DNA of 45,256 nucleotides. It comes from UBA8444 sp964003875. Lineage in GTDB: Bacteria; Bacteroidota; Bacteroidia; Flavobacteriales; UBA7312. Shown here piece by piece: positions 25,813 to 34,363 of this stretch. Each line of letters begins with the position of its first letter. Positions within the stretch are counted from its first letter, which is position 1. Where the stretch lies: NCBI GenBank assembly GCA_964003875.1, contig CAXFLH010000001.1:1-45256 (forward strand), read 5' to 3'. A program made the translations under genes and the position numbers. The notes under the pieces were generated by a model. It had not been told where the DNA came from. It saw nothing but the letters and a program-made list of their open reading frames with translations, and searched no databases.

Positions 25813-27471
25813 ATGAAAAGACTCACTATTATTATTGCCTTTAGTTTTATCGCATTTATAACTTGGGCACAAGATAATTCTAACGGCAATATTCAAGGTG
25901 ATTTTAATCTAAGTACTCAGAGTTATTACGAAGACCCTGCTATAAACGCTGGAAAGGTTGATGAGTTTATGCTCATGAATGCTTATTCCAATATTCGATA
26001 TAACAAAGGTAACTTTACAGCCGGTGTACGTTTCGAAAGTTATTTAAACGTTTTGCAAGGTTTTGAATCAAACTTTAATGGCAATGGCATACCCTATCGA
26101 TTTGCTCAGTATAATGTTAATGGCTTAGATATAACTGTAGGTAACTTTTACGAACAATTTGGAAATGGTCTCATCTTTAGAAGCTACGAAGAAAAAACAC
26201 TAGGCATCGACAATGTTATGGATGGTGTTCGTCTAAAGTATAGTCCACTAATAGGATTATCACTTAAAGGGTTTGTTGCTACTCAACGCTTATTTTGGGA
26301 ACAAGGGCCGGGGATTATAAGAGGGTTCGATGCTGACTTAAACCTGAATGAAGCTATCTCTTCTCTAGAAAGAAGCAAGACAAATGCCATAATCGGAGGT
26401 AGTTTTGTGAGTCGTTTTCAAGATGATAACAATCCCGTTTTTAATTTGCCGGAAAACGTAGCTGCTTATGCTATTCGTTCTACCGTTAACAGAGGAAAAA
26501 TTTCTTTTAATTCTGAATACGCTTATAAATACAATGACCCAGCAGGAGGAATAACCTATAATAATTTTGCTCCGGGAAGTGCCTTAATGACTAACCTTTC
26601 ATATTCTCAAAGAGGCTTGGGTATAATGTTAGAAGCACACAGAGTTGATAATATGGAATACCGTTCCAAAAGAGGTGGGACAGGAAAAGAACTCACTTTA
26701 AATTACATTCCAGCCATAAGTAAACAACACGCTTACACCTTGGCAGCTTTCTACCCTTTTGCTACTCAGCCTTTAGGAGAATTAGGGTTTCAAGGAGAAA
26801 TCAACTATACTTTTAAAAAGAAAAGTAAATTAGGTGGTAAATATGGCACACAAGTTGCTGTCAATTATTCAAGAATTAATGGACTCAATGGCGGTCCTTC
26901 AGAGTTAACATTAAACAGAGACCATACCCCAATGTTTTTTAGTGTTATTAATGAAGAACTCTATTTTAGAGATTTAAACTTCGACCTAAAAAAGAAAATC
27001 AGCAAAAAAGTCAAGGTTATGCTGAACTACTTAGATGTCATTTACAATAAAGATGTCATAGAAGGGAAAATTATTGGCAAAAACGTACACGCTAGAATTG
27101 GAATAGCAGAGGTTAATTACAAAATGAAACCTAAACACACTTTAAGAAGTGAATTTCAATACCTTTCAGTTGATAAAAGTGAAGAATACTACAAAGATCA
27201 AGGCGATTGGGTAATGGGATTGCTAGAATATACCTTTTCTCCACATTGGTTTTTTGCTTTTGTAGATCAATATAATGGTGGCTATACTAGCGAAGGTAAA
27301 ACCTATGAAGCCGTACATTACCTCAACATCAGTTGTGGCTACAGTAAAGGAACCAACCGTTTTGAATTAGGATATGGTAAGGTCCGAGAGGGTATTTTTT
27401 GTGTGGGTGGTGTCTGCCGTAATGTACCATCATCCAATGGATTTACTCTTAATATAACTTCAAGCTTTTAA
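25813..27471 (+). CDS. Outer-membrane beta-barrel protein, DUF6029-like
   Basis: This is a 552-residue protein with a signal peptide (residues 1-19, FIAFITWAQ) and a long run of alternating strands. The N-terminal part (INAGKVDEFMLMNAYSNIRY, GNFYEQFGNGLIFRSYEEKT) matches my memory of the Bacteroidota family DUF6029. The C-terminal strand ends in phenylalanine (GFTLNITSSF), as expected for barrel assembly. Two cysteines near the end (REGIFCVGGVCRN) form a C-x4-C pair that could be a redox target of the adjacent thioredoxins. Its function is unknown. It lies three bases after tlpA and two bases before the Omp28-like gene, so the three are surely one transcript. Confidence 0.75.
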   Translation: MKRLTIIIAFSFIAFITWAQDNSNGNIQGDFNLSTQSYYEDPAINAGKVDEFMLMNAYSNIRYNKGNFTAGVRFESYLNVLQGFESNFNGNGIPYRFAQYNVNGLDITVGNFYEQFGNGLIFRSYEEKTLGIDNVMDGVRLKYSPLIGLSLKGFVATQRLFWEQGPGIIRGFDADLNLNEAISSLERSKTNAIIGGSFVSRFQDDNNPVFNLPENVAAYAIRSTVNRGKISFNSEYAYKYNDPAGGITYNNFAPGSALMTNLSYSQRGLGIMLEAHRVDNMEYRSKRGGTGKELTLNYIPAISKQHAYTLAAFYPFATQPLGELGFQGEINYTFKKKSKLGGKYGTQVAVNYSRINGLNGGPSELTLNRDHTPMFFSVINEELYFRDLNFDLKKKISKKVKVMLNYLDVIYNKDVIEGKIIGKNVHARIGIAEVNYKMKPKHTLRSEFQYLSVDKSEEYYKDQGDWVMGLLEYTFSPHWFFAFVDQYNGGYTSEGKTYEAVHYLNISCGYSKGTNRFELGYGKVREGIFCVGGVCRNVPSSNGFTLNITSSF

Positions 27472-27473
27472 TT

Positions 27474-28262
27474 ATGAAAAAGACCTATTATTTATTTCTT
27501 AGTTTATTTATACTTAGTTTAACTTTTTCATGTGATGTCATCGAAAAAGATAATTTTACAGACCCTAACGCTGGCTTTCCTTGGCTAGGTAAAAAGGTGC
27601 TAATTGAAGATTTCACAGGCTTCAAGTGTACTAATTGTCCAGACGCATCTGCAGAACTACACAAGATTGAAGAACTTTATCCTGACAAAGTGATTGGCAT
27701 AGCCATTCATGCTGGTTCTTTTGCTGAGCCAAGTGGTGTTTTTGTCACAGACTTTAGAACAAATGAAGGTAATGAAATTACAGATTTGTTCGGTCCTGAA
27801 GGCTTTCCAATAGGTATGGTCAACAGACAAGGTTACCCTGAAAATGTTCTGTTAAGTTACACCGATTGGGCTAGTCAAGCTTTAGAACAATTACTACAAA
27901 CACCAACTATTGAACTCTCTATTTCTGAAGAAAATAATTCCGTTAGTGTTCAAGCAAGACGACTTTCAGAGTCCAATAATAGTCTGAAATTAGTGGTATG
28001 TATTACTGAAGATGGTATCATTGACAAACAAATCGATGGTGGTGAATTAATTGAGGAGTATGAACATAATCATGTGCTTAGAAAAGTAATTAATGGAGCT
28101 TGGGGGAGTAATATACAATTGAGTAGTACTTCAAGCACATATAGCTATGACTATACTTTAGAAGATTCATGGGTAAAAAGTAACTGTAACATAGTAGCCT
28201 ACGTATACGACAATAGCAATAAAGAAATTTTGCAAGTCGAAAAAATACATCTCACGGATTAA
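27474..28262 (+). CDS. Omp28-like lipoprotein with thioredoxin-like CxxC
   Basis: This is a 262-residue protein. The N-terminus ends in a lipobox with the lipid-modified cysteine at residue 20 (SLTFSC). Next comes KKVLIEDFTGFKCTNCPDAS (C52, C55), the hallmark of the Omp28-related family, whose N-terminal half is thioredoxin-like. The second half (about 150-262) is beta-rich. It is probably membrane-anchored, in the periplasm or on the surface. It is the third thioredoxin-fold protein in five genes. The spacing to both neighbours (2 and 13 bases) indicates an operon. Confidence 0.8.
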   Translation: MKKTYYLFLSLFILSLTFSCDVIEKDNFTDPNAGFPWLGKKVLIEDFTGFKCTNCPDASAELHKIEELYPDKVIGIAIHAGSFAEPSGVFVTDFRTNEGNEITDLFGPEGFPIGMVNRQGYPENVLLSYTDWASQALEQLLQTPTIELSISEENNSVSVQARRLSESNNSLKLVVCITEDGIIDKQIDGGELIEEYEHNHVLRKVINGAWGSNIQLSSTSSTYSYDYTLEDSWVKSNCNIVAYVYDNSNKEILQVEKIHLTD

Positions 28263-28275
28263 TCACCCAAGTACA

Positions 28276-29238
28276 ATGACAAAAATCTTAACCTTTTTAT
28301 TTATAGTCTGTTCTTCATTTTTTGTTTCAGCTCAGAACATTACAGTCAGTAACACTTCAGATGCTACTAATTTTTTAGGGGCCTATTTCTCTCCCTTTGC
28401 TGAATCTATTGGAGCTGGTCTAAACAAAGGATGGTACAATACAGCAAAGCCACATAAATTGGCTGGTTTTGATGTTAGCCTAAGTCTAAACTTAATTACT
28501 ATATCAGATGAAGTAGCTGCGTTTGATGTCAATAGTATAGACAACTTTAGCAGTACTTCTTCATCAACACCAAGTATCTTGGGAAGCGGAGAAGGTGCAA
28601 CTATAAATTATCAAAACGAAAATGTGAACGGTCAATTTGTAATGCCTGACCAAAATATTGATATAAAAGCTGTACCAATTCCAACTTTAAATGTAGGGCT
28701 TGGCTTAATAAAAGGAACTGAAATTAATGTAAGATATATTCCGACTTATGAGTACAATATAGGCTTTGTAGGAAAAGGGTCTGTAGAACTTTACGGTGCT
28801 GGAATAAAACACGATATTTTGCAATGGTTACCTTTAAATAAATTTTTACCATTCGATTTATCGATTCAAGGTGCTTTTAGTCAATTCAACACCTCCTTTG
28901 AAGTAGAAAGTCAAAGCGTTAGACAAGGAGTAGGTTTAGATATACAAGCAAGTACAGTCAATCTTATCTTTTCAAAAAAGTTTGCTATGATAACTGCTTA
29001 CGCTAGTGTAGGTCAAAATTTTGTAAGTTCTACACTTAATGCCAATTCAAACTTTAGCTTAGGCAGTACAAGTACTTTAAATTTTGATTTCCCCTTAGAA
29101 ATTAATATGCCAAACACTTCTGAAATGCAAGCTTCAGCAGGAGTTCGACTTCAATTTGCTATCTTTACACTTTATGCCAATCAGACCTTTTCTAGCTATC
29201 CAAGTACATCGGCAGGAATTGGCATCAGTTTTAGATGA
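28276..29238 (+). CDS. Outer-membrane/exported protein, DUF6588-like
   Basis: This is a 320-residue protein with a signal peptide (residues 1-20, FFVSAQ). The region GAYFSPFAESIGAGLNKGWY followed by HKLAGFDVSLSLNLITISDE resembles the Bacteroidota family DUF6588 as I remember it. The rest is a series of amphipathic strands, ending GIGISFR, consistent with a small barrel related to long-chain transporters. I cannot assign a substrate. Its stop overlaps the next start (ATGA), so it is translationally coupled to the following barrel gene. Confidence 0.65.
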   Translation: MTKILTFLFIVCSSFFVSAQNITVSNTSDATNFLGAYFSPFAESIGAGLNKGWYNTAKPHKLAGFDVSLSLNLITISDEVAAFDVNSIDNFSSTSSSTPSILGSGEGATINYQNENVNGQFVMPDQNIDIKAVPIPTLNVGLGLIKGTEINVRYIPTYEYNIGFVGKGSVELYGAGIKHDILQWLPLNKFLPFDLSIQGAFSQFNTSFEVESQSVRQGVGLDIQASTVNLIFSKKFAMITAYASVGQNFVSSTLNANSNFSLGSTSTLNFDFPLEINMPNTSEMQASAGVRLQFAIFTLYANQTFSSYPSTSAGIGISFR

Positions 29239-29828
29239 CACGATTAATTTTCAAATGTATTTTTTGCCTTGCCATAAGTAGTTATTGCTATGGTCAAAAT
29301 TTCAAAGCAGGACTTATTGCTGGTGTTAGCACTTCGCAGGTATCTGGCGACCAATTAGGTGGTTTTAACAAGTTAGGAATCAAGTTTGGTGCTTCAGTCA
29401 ATCATTTTATAAATTCTGCTAGTCGTGGTCAACTAGCATTGTACTATATCGACAAAGGGAGTAATGATGTTAATAGCGATTTTAGGATTGATTTATCCTA
29501 TATTGAAACGTCTTGGTGCGTTCAGAAAACATCTAAAGGGTTTATTTATGAAGGAGGACTATTATTTGGTGTTTTGGTAGATGGCAAAACATACGATATC
29601 TATGGCTATGAAGACGTCCAAAAAAATGATTTCCATAAATTTGATATCGGTGCAAAGTTAGCTGCAGGAGTCAAACTCAAACCTCAACTGACTATGTTTT
29701 GGGAATTGAGCAATAGTATTCCCTTTTTTCCCATACAAGATCACCCAGGTGGAGCTACCTACGGACTAAACAAAGGCAAATATAATTCCATATTAAGTTT
29801 TTCTTTCCGATATTTGTTCTCTGAATGA
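29235..29828 (+). CDS. Small outer-membrane beta-barrel protein
   Basis: This 197-residue protein has a signal peptide (about residues 1-20, ISSYCYGQ) followed by an opening strand, FKAGLIAGVSTSQVSGDQLG, typical of the porT/OmpW-like small barrels of Bacteroidota. It finishes with a final amphipathic strand, SILSFSFRYLFSE. It could be an eight-stranded barrel. I considered the T9SS protein PorT/SprT, but neither the length nor the neighbours argue for it. It overlaps both neighbouring genes by four bases. Confidence 0.7.
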   Translation: MTRLIFKCIFCLAISSYCYGQNFKAGLIAGVSTSQVSGDQLGGFNKLGIKFGASVNHFINSASRGQLALYYIDKGSNDVNSDFRIDLSYIETSWCVQKTSKGFIYEGGLLFGVLVDGKTYDIYGYEDVQKNDFHKFDIGAKLAAGVKLKPQLTMFWELSNSIPFFPIQDHPGGATYGLNKGKYNSILSFSFRYLFSE

Positions 29829-30391
29829 GTAAGAAACAAAAAATAGTAGTTTCGGTAAGTGGCGCTAGTGGTGCTATCTATGCCAAAGTATTGTTTGACA
29901 GACTACAACAACTACATAATCAGGTTGAAGAAGTAGGTATTTTGATGTCTGATAATGCAAAATACGTTTGGAAAACAGAATTGGGTAATAGCGATTATAA
30001 AGATTTACCTTTTAAATTTTACAAACCACAAGACTTTACCGCACCATTTGCATCTGGTTCAGCACGCTTTGAAACAATGATTATTTGCCCTTGTTCTATG
30101 GGTACATTAGGACGTATTGCCCAAGGCATTTCTAATGATTTAACTACTCGAGCTGCTGATGTAATACTTAAAGAAAGAAGAAAACTTATACTAGTAGCAA
30201 GAGATACTCCCTTAAATCTTATTCATATCAATAATATGAAGACCATTACCGAAGCGGGTGGTATCATTTGCCCAGCTACCCCTTCATTTTATAGCAATCC
30301 TTCTACTTTTGAAGAATTGGCATCTACAGTTGTTGATAGAGTTATTGCTTTAGCTGGACTAGAGCAAGATTCTTACCAATGGGGGCAATAA
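29825..30391 (+). CDS. ubiX: UbiX-family flavin prenyltransferase
   Basis: This is a 188-residue flavoprotein with the family N-terminus VSVSGASGAIYAKVLFDRL, the central IICPCSMGTLGRIAQGISND, and RRKLILVARDTPLNLIHI. UbiX adds a dimethylallyl group to FMN to make prenylated FMN, the cofactor of UbiD-type decarboxylases. No ubiD gene is in the window. It overlaps the upstream barrel gene by four bases (ATGA), so it is co-transcribed with envelope genes although it is a cytoplasmic enzyme. Confidence 0.95.
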   Translation: MSKKQKIVVSVSGASGAIYAKVLFDRLQQLHNQVEEVGILMSDNAKYVWKTELGNSDYKDLPFKFYKPQDFTAPFASGSARFETMIICPCSMGTLGRIAQGISNDLTTRAADVILKERRKLILVARDTPLNLIHINNMKTITEAGGIICPATPSFYSNPSTFEELASTVVDRVIALAGLEQDSYQWGQ

Positions 30392-30405
30392 TACCTTTTG
30401 TTTTG

Positions 30406-30431
30406 TAGTTATGTAATAAATTACAAAACTA
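30406..30431 (+). repeat. Inverted repeat (hairpin) ending at the start codon of the next gene
   Basis: TAGTTATGTAAT and ATTACAAAACTA are 12-base arms with one mismatch around an AA loop. The last base of the right arm is the A of the ATG at 30431. It has no T-run, so it is not a clear terminator. It could occlude initiation of the small gene or act as a transcript processing site. Confidence 0.5.
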
Positions 30432-30616
30432 TGCTTCGTTTTTGCAAAACCATTTTACAAAAAGTTTCTTTCGACAAAAACTTATTTAAAAAAGAACTTA
30501 AAAAATCCACTCGTTTAGTCAATAAAAAAGAACAAATGGTATTGAAAATATGGTGTTTAACTACTTTTGCTAACTACAAAGACATTATTCTCGATGTATT
30601 CGAAAATACTATTTAA
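30431..30616 (+). CDS. Small conserved-looking protein of unknown function
   Basis: The gene encodes 61 residues from the ATG at 30431: MLRFCKTILQKVSFDKNLFK, then basic and amphipathic helices (KKELKKSTRLVNKKEQMVLK), then CLTTFANYKDIILDVF. A start at 30398 would add eleven residues but begins inside the hairpin region. I remember similar small proteins with the KVSFD.xLF(K/R)KE pattern throughout Bacteroidota, none with a known function. It has no signal peptide, so it should be cytoplasmic. Its last eight bases overlap the end of the convergent queG gene. Confidence 0.65.
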   Translation: MLRFCKTILQKVSFDKNLFKKELKKSTRLVNKKEQMVLKIWCLTTFANYKDIILDVFENTI

Positions 30617-31532
30617 GAAAGTCTATATTTCTTTTTAAACCTGCAAACTTAGTCCGCTTTACAGCTGATTTCTTAAACACTTTTTTAAAGGTACCTTCCG
30701 TCAGTTCTTGCCAATCGCTTTTATTCATATCTAATAAATCTGAGTGAGGTTTGAATCGCTCTTCGTTATGTGGGCTAGAAAACCTATTCCAAGGACAGAC
30801 ATCTTGACAAACATCACAACCAAACATCCAATCGTCCATTTTATCTTTCATCTCATTTGGAATAGAATCTTTCAATTCGATAGTAAAATATGATATGCAT
30901 TTACTTCCATCGACTTCATAAGGTGCTACGATAGCTTGTGTTGGGCAAGCATCAATACAGGCAGTACATGTCCCGCAATGGTCAAGGACTGGCATATCTG
31001 CTTCCACTTCTAAATCAATAATCAACTCGGCAATGAAGAAAAAAGAGCCTTGTTTCTTGTTAATTAGATTCGTGTTTTTACCCATCCAACCTAAGCCACT
31101 ACGAACTGCCCAAGCTTTATCCATCACTGGCGCACTATCTACAAAAACTCTTCCATTAACTTCTCCAATTTCTTCATGAATAAATTCTAGCAGTTGCTTT
31201 AACTTGTCTTTTATAACAAAATGATAATCCTCACCATAAGCGTATTTGGATAGTTTTGGAGCATCGCTATTTTGTTGCTCATCGGTATAGTAATTGAGCA
31301 AAAGAGAAACAACCGTCTTAGCACCATCGACTAACAAACGAGGGTCTAAACGCTTATCGAAATGATTGGCCATGTAGGTCATTTCGCCGTGTTTTTTCTC
31401 ATTTAACCAGCGTTCTAAACGTGGTGCTTCATCTTCCAAAAAATCAGCTTTAGCAAAGCCACAATGAGAAAACCCTAATCGTTGGGCTTCCTTTCTAATT
31501 AATGAATTGTAAGATTTATTCGAAAAGTCCAC
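30609..31532 (-). CDS. queG: Epoxyqueuosine reductase QueG
   Basis: This is a 307-residue, cobalamin-dependent iron-sulfur enzyme that reduces epoxyqueuosine to queuosine in tRNA, the last step of the pathway. The N-terminal half begins RKEAQRLGFSHCGFAKADFL. Two [4Fe-4S] sites are visible: HCGTCTACIDACPTQAI at about residues 185-201, and CDVCQDVCPWN at about 238-248. The length is normal for the short Bacteroidota form. Its start overlaps the end of ruvB by 17 bases. No other queuosine genes are in the window. Confidence 0.95.
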   Translation of the reverse strand: MDFSNKSYNSLIRKEAQRLGFSHCGFAKADFLEDEAPRLERWLNEKKHGEMTYMANHFDKRLDPRLLVDGAKTVVSLLLNYYTDEQQNSDAPKLSKYAYGEDYHFVIKDKLKQLLEFIHEEIGEVNGRVFVDSAPVMDKAWAVRSGLGWMGKNTNLINKKQGSFFFIAELIIDLEVEADMPVLDHCGTCTACIDACPTQAIVAPYEVDGSKCISYFTIELKDSIPNEMKDKMDDWMFGCDVCQDVCPWNRFSSPHNEERFKPHSDLLDMNKSDWQELTEGTFKKVFKKSAVKRTKFAGLKRNIDFLK

Positions 31533-32541
31533 CGATTTGTGAAGATGGGTTTAGCCCCAAATGCTTGTAGGCTTTTTCTGTTGCTTGTCTTCCTCTTGGC
31601 GTACGCATCAAATAGCCTTCTTGTATTAGAAAAGGCTCGTACACTTCTTCTATGGTACCACTTTGTTCACCTACAGCTGTTGCTATGGTGGTTAGTCCGA
31701 CAGGGCCCCCTTTAAATTTTTCAATTATAGCCGATAAAATACGGTTGTCCATATCGTCTAATCCGTGAGCATCTACATTGAGTGCAGATAAAGCCAAGTG
31801 AGTAATGTCTAAAGTAATACTTCCATCGCCTTTGACTTGTGCAAAGTCCCTCACTCTACGCAGTAGCGAATTAGCAATACGTGGTGTCCCTCGACTTCGA
31901 CCTGCTATTTCTTCGGATGCTGATTTTGAAATGGATATATCCAAAATACTTGACGAACGATTAACGATGTTAGAAAGGGTTTCAATATTATAGTACTCTA
32001 ATCGTGAGTTGATGCCAAAACGTGCTCTTAAGGGGGCTGTAAGCAAACCTGAACGAGTAGTAGCCCCTATTAAAGTGAAAGGATTCAGTTCTATCTGAAC
32101 AGCTCTAGCATTAGGTCCCGACTCTATCATTATGTCGATTTTAAAGTCCTCCATAGCTGAATACAAATATTCTTCAACTATAGGGCTCAAACGATGAATT
32201 TCATCAATGAATAAAATATCGCCACTTTCGAGATTGGTCAATAAACCAGCTAAATCACCAGGTTTATCGAGAACTGGACCTGAGCTAATTTTTATGCCTG
32301 CATCCATCTCATTGGCTATAATATTAGACAATGTAGTTTTGCCCAAACCTGGAGGACCATGTAACAAAACGTGGTCAAGTGCCTCCCCTCGCATCTTAGC
32401 AGCGCTAACAAAAACCTTTAGGTTTTCAACCACTTTAGGTTGTCCACTAAAATCATCAAATTGTTTAGGGCGTAATGCCTTGTCCAATTCTAAATCTATA
32501 TTGGATAGTGAATCTCGTTCTGGGTTTAAATTCTCATTCAT
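31516..32541 (-). CDS. ruvB: Holliday junction branch migration helicase RuvB
   Basis: This is a 341-residue AAA+ ATPase. The Walker A motif is HGPPGLGKTTLSN, the Walker B motif FIDEIHRLSP, and sensor 1 lies in TLIGATTRSGLL. The C-terminal winged-helix domain has RTPRGRQATEKAYKHLGL. It forms the hexameric motor for RuvA-bound junctions. It lies 34 bases after coxA on the same strand and overlaps queG, so it may be read from the respiratory operon; no separate promoter is obvious. Its partner ruvA is about 11 kb away, not adjacent as in gamma-proteobacteria. Confidence 0.97.
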   Translation of the reverse strand: MNENLNPERDSLSNIDLELDKALRPKQFDDFSGQPKVVENLKVFVSAAKMRGEALDHVLLHGPPGLGKTTLSNIIANEMDAGIKISSGPVLDKPGDLAGLLTNLESGDILFIDEIHRLSPIVEEYLYSAMEDFKIDIMIESGPNARAVQIELNPFTLIGATTRSGLLTAPLRARFGINSRLEYYNIETLSNIVNRSSSILDISISKSASEEIAGRSRGTPRIANSLLRRVRDFAQVKGDGSITLDITHLALSALNVDAHGLDDMDNRILSAIIEKFKGGPVGLTTIATAVGEQSGTIEEVYEPFLIQEGYLMRTPRGRQATEKAYKHLGLNPSSQIGGLFE

Positions 32542-32575
32542 CTAGAACAAAGATAAACTAAAATCAAAGTAAACC

Positions 32576-34342
32576 CTAATGTTCTTCTTCGCCTTCTTTG
32601 AGTGGTACTATCTGAGAAATAAAATCTTCATCAGCACCCGGCTTACTGTAATCGTATGCCCAACGGTGTACGCTTGGTATTTCTCCCGGCCAGTTACCAT
32701 GTATTCTATCGTGTGTAGGTGTTGTCCATTCTAAAGTGTTAGAACGCCATGGGTTTTGTGAGGCATCTTTTCCTCTGTATATACTGTAGAAGAAATTGAA
32801 GAAGAAAAAGATTTGTGCCACCGCACCCAAAATAGCAAATACCGTTACTAATTCGTTAATCTCTACTAAGCCATCAAACATTGGGAAGGCAGTATTGGAA
32901 TAATAACGTCTTGGTACACCAGCCAATCCAATAAAGTGCATAGGATAGAATACCCCATAAGCTGAAATGAAAGTTAGCCAGAAGTGTACATAGCCTAAAT
33001 TCTTATTCATCATCTTACCATACATCTTAGGAAACCAATGGTAGATACCTGCAAACATACCAAAGATAGCAGATAGCCCCATTACAATATGGAAGTGAGC
33101 TACTACAAAGTAAGTATCGTGTACATTGATGTCCAAAGCACTATCTCCTAAGATAAGTCCCGTTAAACCTCCCGAAATAAAGGTAGATACTAAACCAATA
33201 GAGAATAACATAGCTGGTGTAAATTGTATATTTCCTTTCCATAAAGTAGTTAAGTAGTTAAATACTTTTACTGCCGAAGGAATAGCAATCAATAAGGTCG
33301 TAAAGGTAAATACAGAACCTAAGAATGGGTTCATACCCGTCATAAACATGTGGTGTCCCCATACAATAAAAGATAAAAATCCAATGGCTAATATTGAACC
33401 TACCATAGCTCTATAACCAAAGATGGGTTTACGAGAACTTGTTGATACTACTTCCGAAGTAATACCTAAAGCTGGTAATAATACAATGTAAACTTCAGGG
33501 TGTCCTAAGAACCAAAATAGGTGTTGGAATAAAATGGGCGAACCTCCAGTTTGAGTTAGCATTTCTCCTTGTATCATAATATCAGAAAGATAAAAGGCTG
33601 TTCCAAATCCTCTGTCGAATATCAACAGTAGAGAAGCTGAAAGTAATACTGGAAAAGACAATACCCCTAAAATAGCTGTTACTAAAAATGCCCACATTGT
33701 TAAAGGCATACGCGTCATAGACATACCTTTTGTTCGTAGGTTTAGAATGGTTACAATATAGTTCAGACCACCAAGTAGTGCTGAAACAATAAATAAAGAC
33801 ATACTAACCAGCCATAGCGTCATACCCAATCCAGAACCCGGCATAGCTTGTGGTAAAGCACTAAGCGGCGGATATATAGTCCAACCAGCAGCGGCAGGTC
33901 CAGAGGTGACAAATAAAGATATAACCATCACTACAGATGACACAAAGAAGAACCAATAGGATAACATATTCAAAAATCCTGATGCCATATCTCTAGCTCC
34001 AATCTGTAGAGGAATAAGTAAATTAAAGAAGGTGCCACTTAATCCTCCAGTCAATACAAAGAATACCATTATAGTACCATGAATAGTTACTAAGGCTAGA
34101 TAAATATTTGGGTCCATTACACCGTCAGGTGCCCATTTACCTAAAAATGTTTCTAGTATAGGATAGCCTTCAGCAGGCCATGCTAACTGCATTCTGAAAA
34201 ATACGGACATCAATATAGCAATGACACCCATTACCATAGCCGTAATAAGGAATTGCTTAGCAATCATCTTATGGTCAGTACTGAAAACGTACTTGGAAAT
34301 GAATGTTTCTTCGTGGTGGTGGTGTTCGTTATGATCTGACAT
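32576..34342 (-). CDS. coxA: Cytochrome c oxidase subunit I (aa3-type)
   Basis: This is a 588-residue protein with about twelve membrane helices. The haem-copper centre is complete: the CuB His-Tyr motif GHPEVYIVLLP, the CuB His pair VWGHHMFMTG, and haem a/a3 ligands in TYFVVAHFHIVMG and in VTIHGTIMVFFVL. The E in HPEVY marks a family A1 oxidase. The N-terminus has an unusual histidine cluster (HNEHHHHEE). It reduces oxygen at the inner membrane and pumps protons. It follows coxB by 21 bases and ends the actABCDEF-cox run; subunits III and IV are not here and may lie near ctaB beyond the left edge. Confidence 0.97.
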   Translation of the reverse strand: MSDHNEHHHHEETFISKYVFSTDHKMIAKQFLITAMVMGVIAILMSVFFRMQLAWPAEGYPILETFLGKWAPDGVMDPNIYLALVTIHGTIMVFFVLTGGLSGTFFNLLIPLQIGARDMASGFLNMLSYWFFFVSSVVMVISLFVTSGPAAAGWTIYPPLSALPQAMPGSGLGMTLWLVSMSLFIVSALLGGLNYIVTILNLRTKGMSMTRMPLTMWAFLVTAILGVLSFPVLLSASLLLIFDRGFGTAFYLSDIMIQGEMLTQTGGSPILFQHLFWFLGHPEVYIVLLPALGITSEVVSTSSRKPIFGYRAMVGSILAIGFLSFIVWGHHMFMTGMNPFLGSVFTFTTLLIAIPSAVKVFNYLTTLWKGNIQFTPAMLFSIGLVSTFISGGLTGLILGDSALDINVHDTYFVVAHFHIVMGLSAIFGMFAGIYHWFPKMYGKMMNKNLGYVHFWLTFISAYGVFYPMHFIGLAGVPRRYYSNTAFPMFDGLVEINELVTVFAILGAVAQIFFFFNFFYSIYRGKDASQNPWRSNTLEWTTPTHDRIHGNWPGEIPSVHRWAYDYSKPGADEDFISQIVPLKEGEEEH

Positions 34343-34363
34343 ATCTCTAATTATTCTATGTTC

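Noticed and set aside
29235..29828. Possible T9SS protein PorT/SprT.
   Set aside because: The barrel is small and PorT-like in general form only; the length and the neighbouring ubiX gene do not support the specific assignment.
32207..32545. A 112-codon plus-strand open frame opposite ruvB.
   Set aside because: It is antisense to the Walker A/B region of an intact ruvB and shows no family features.
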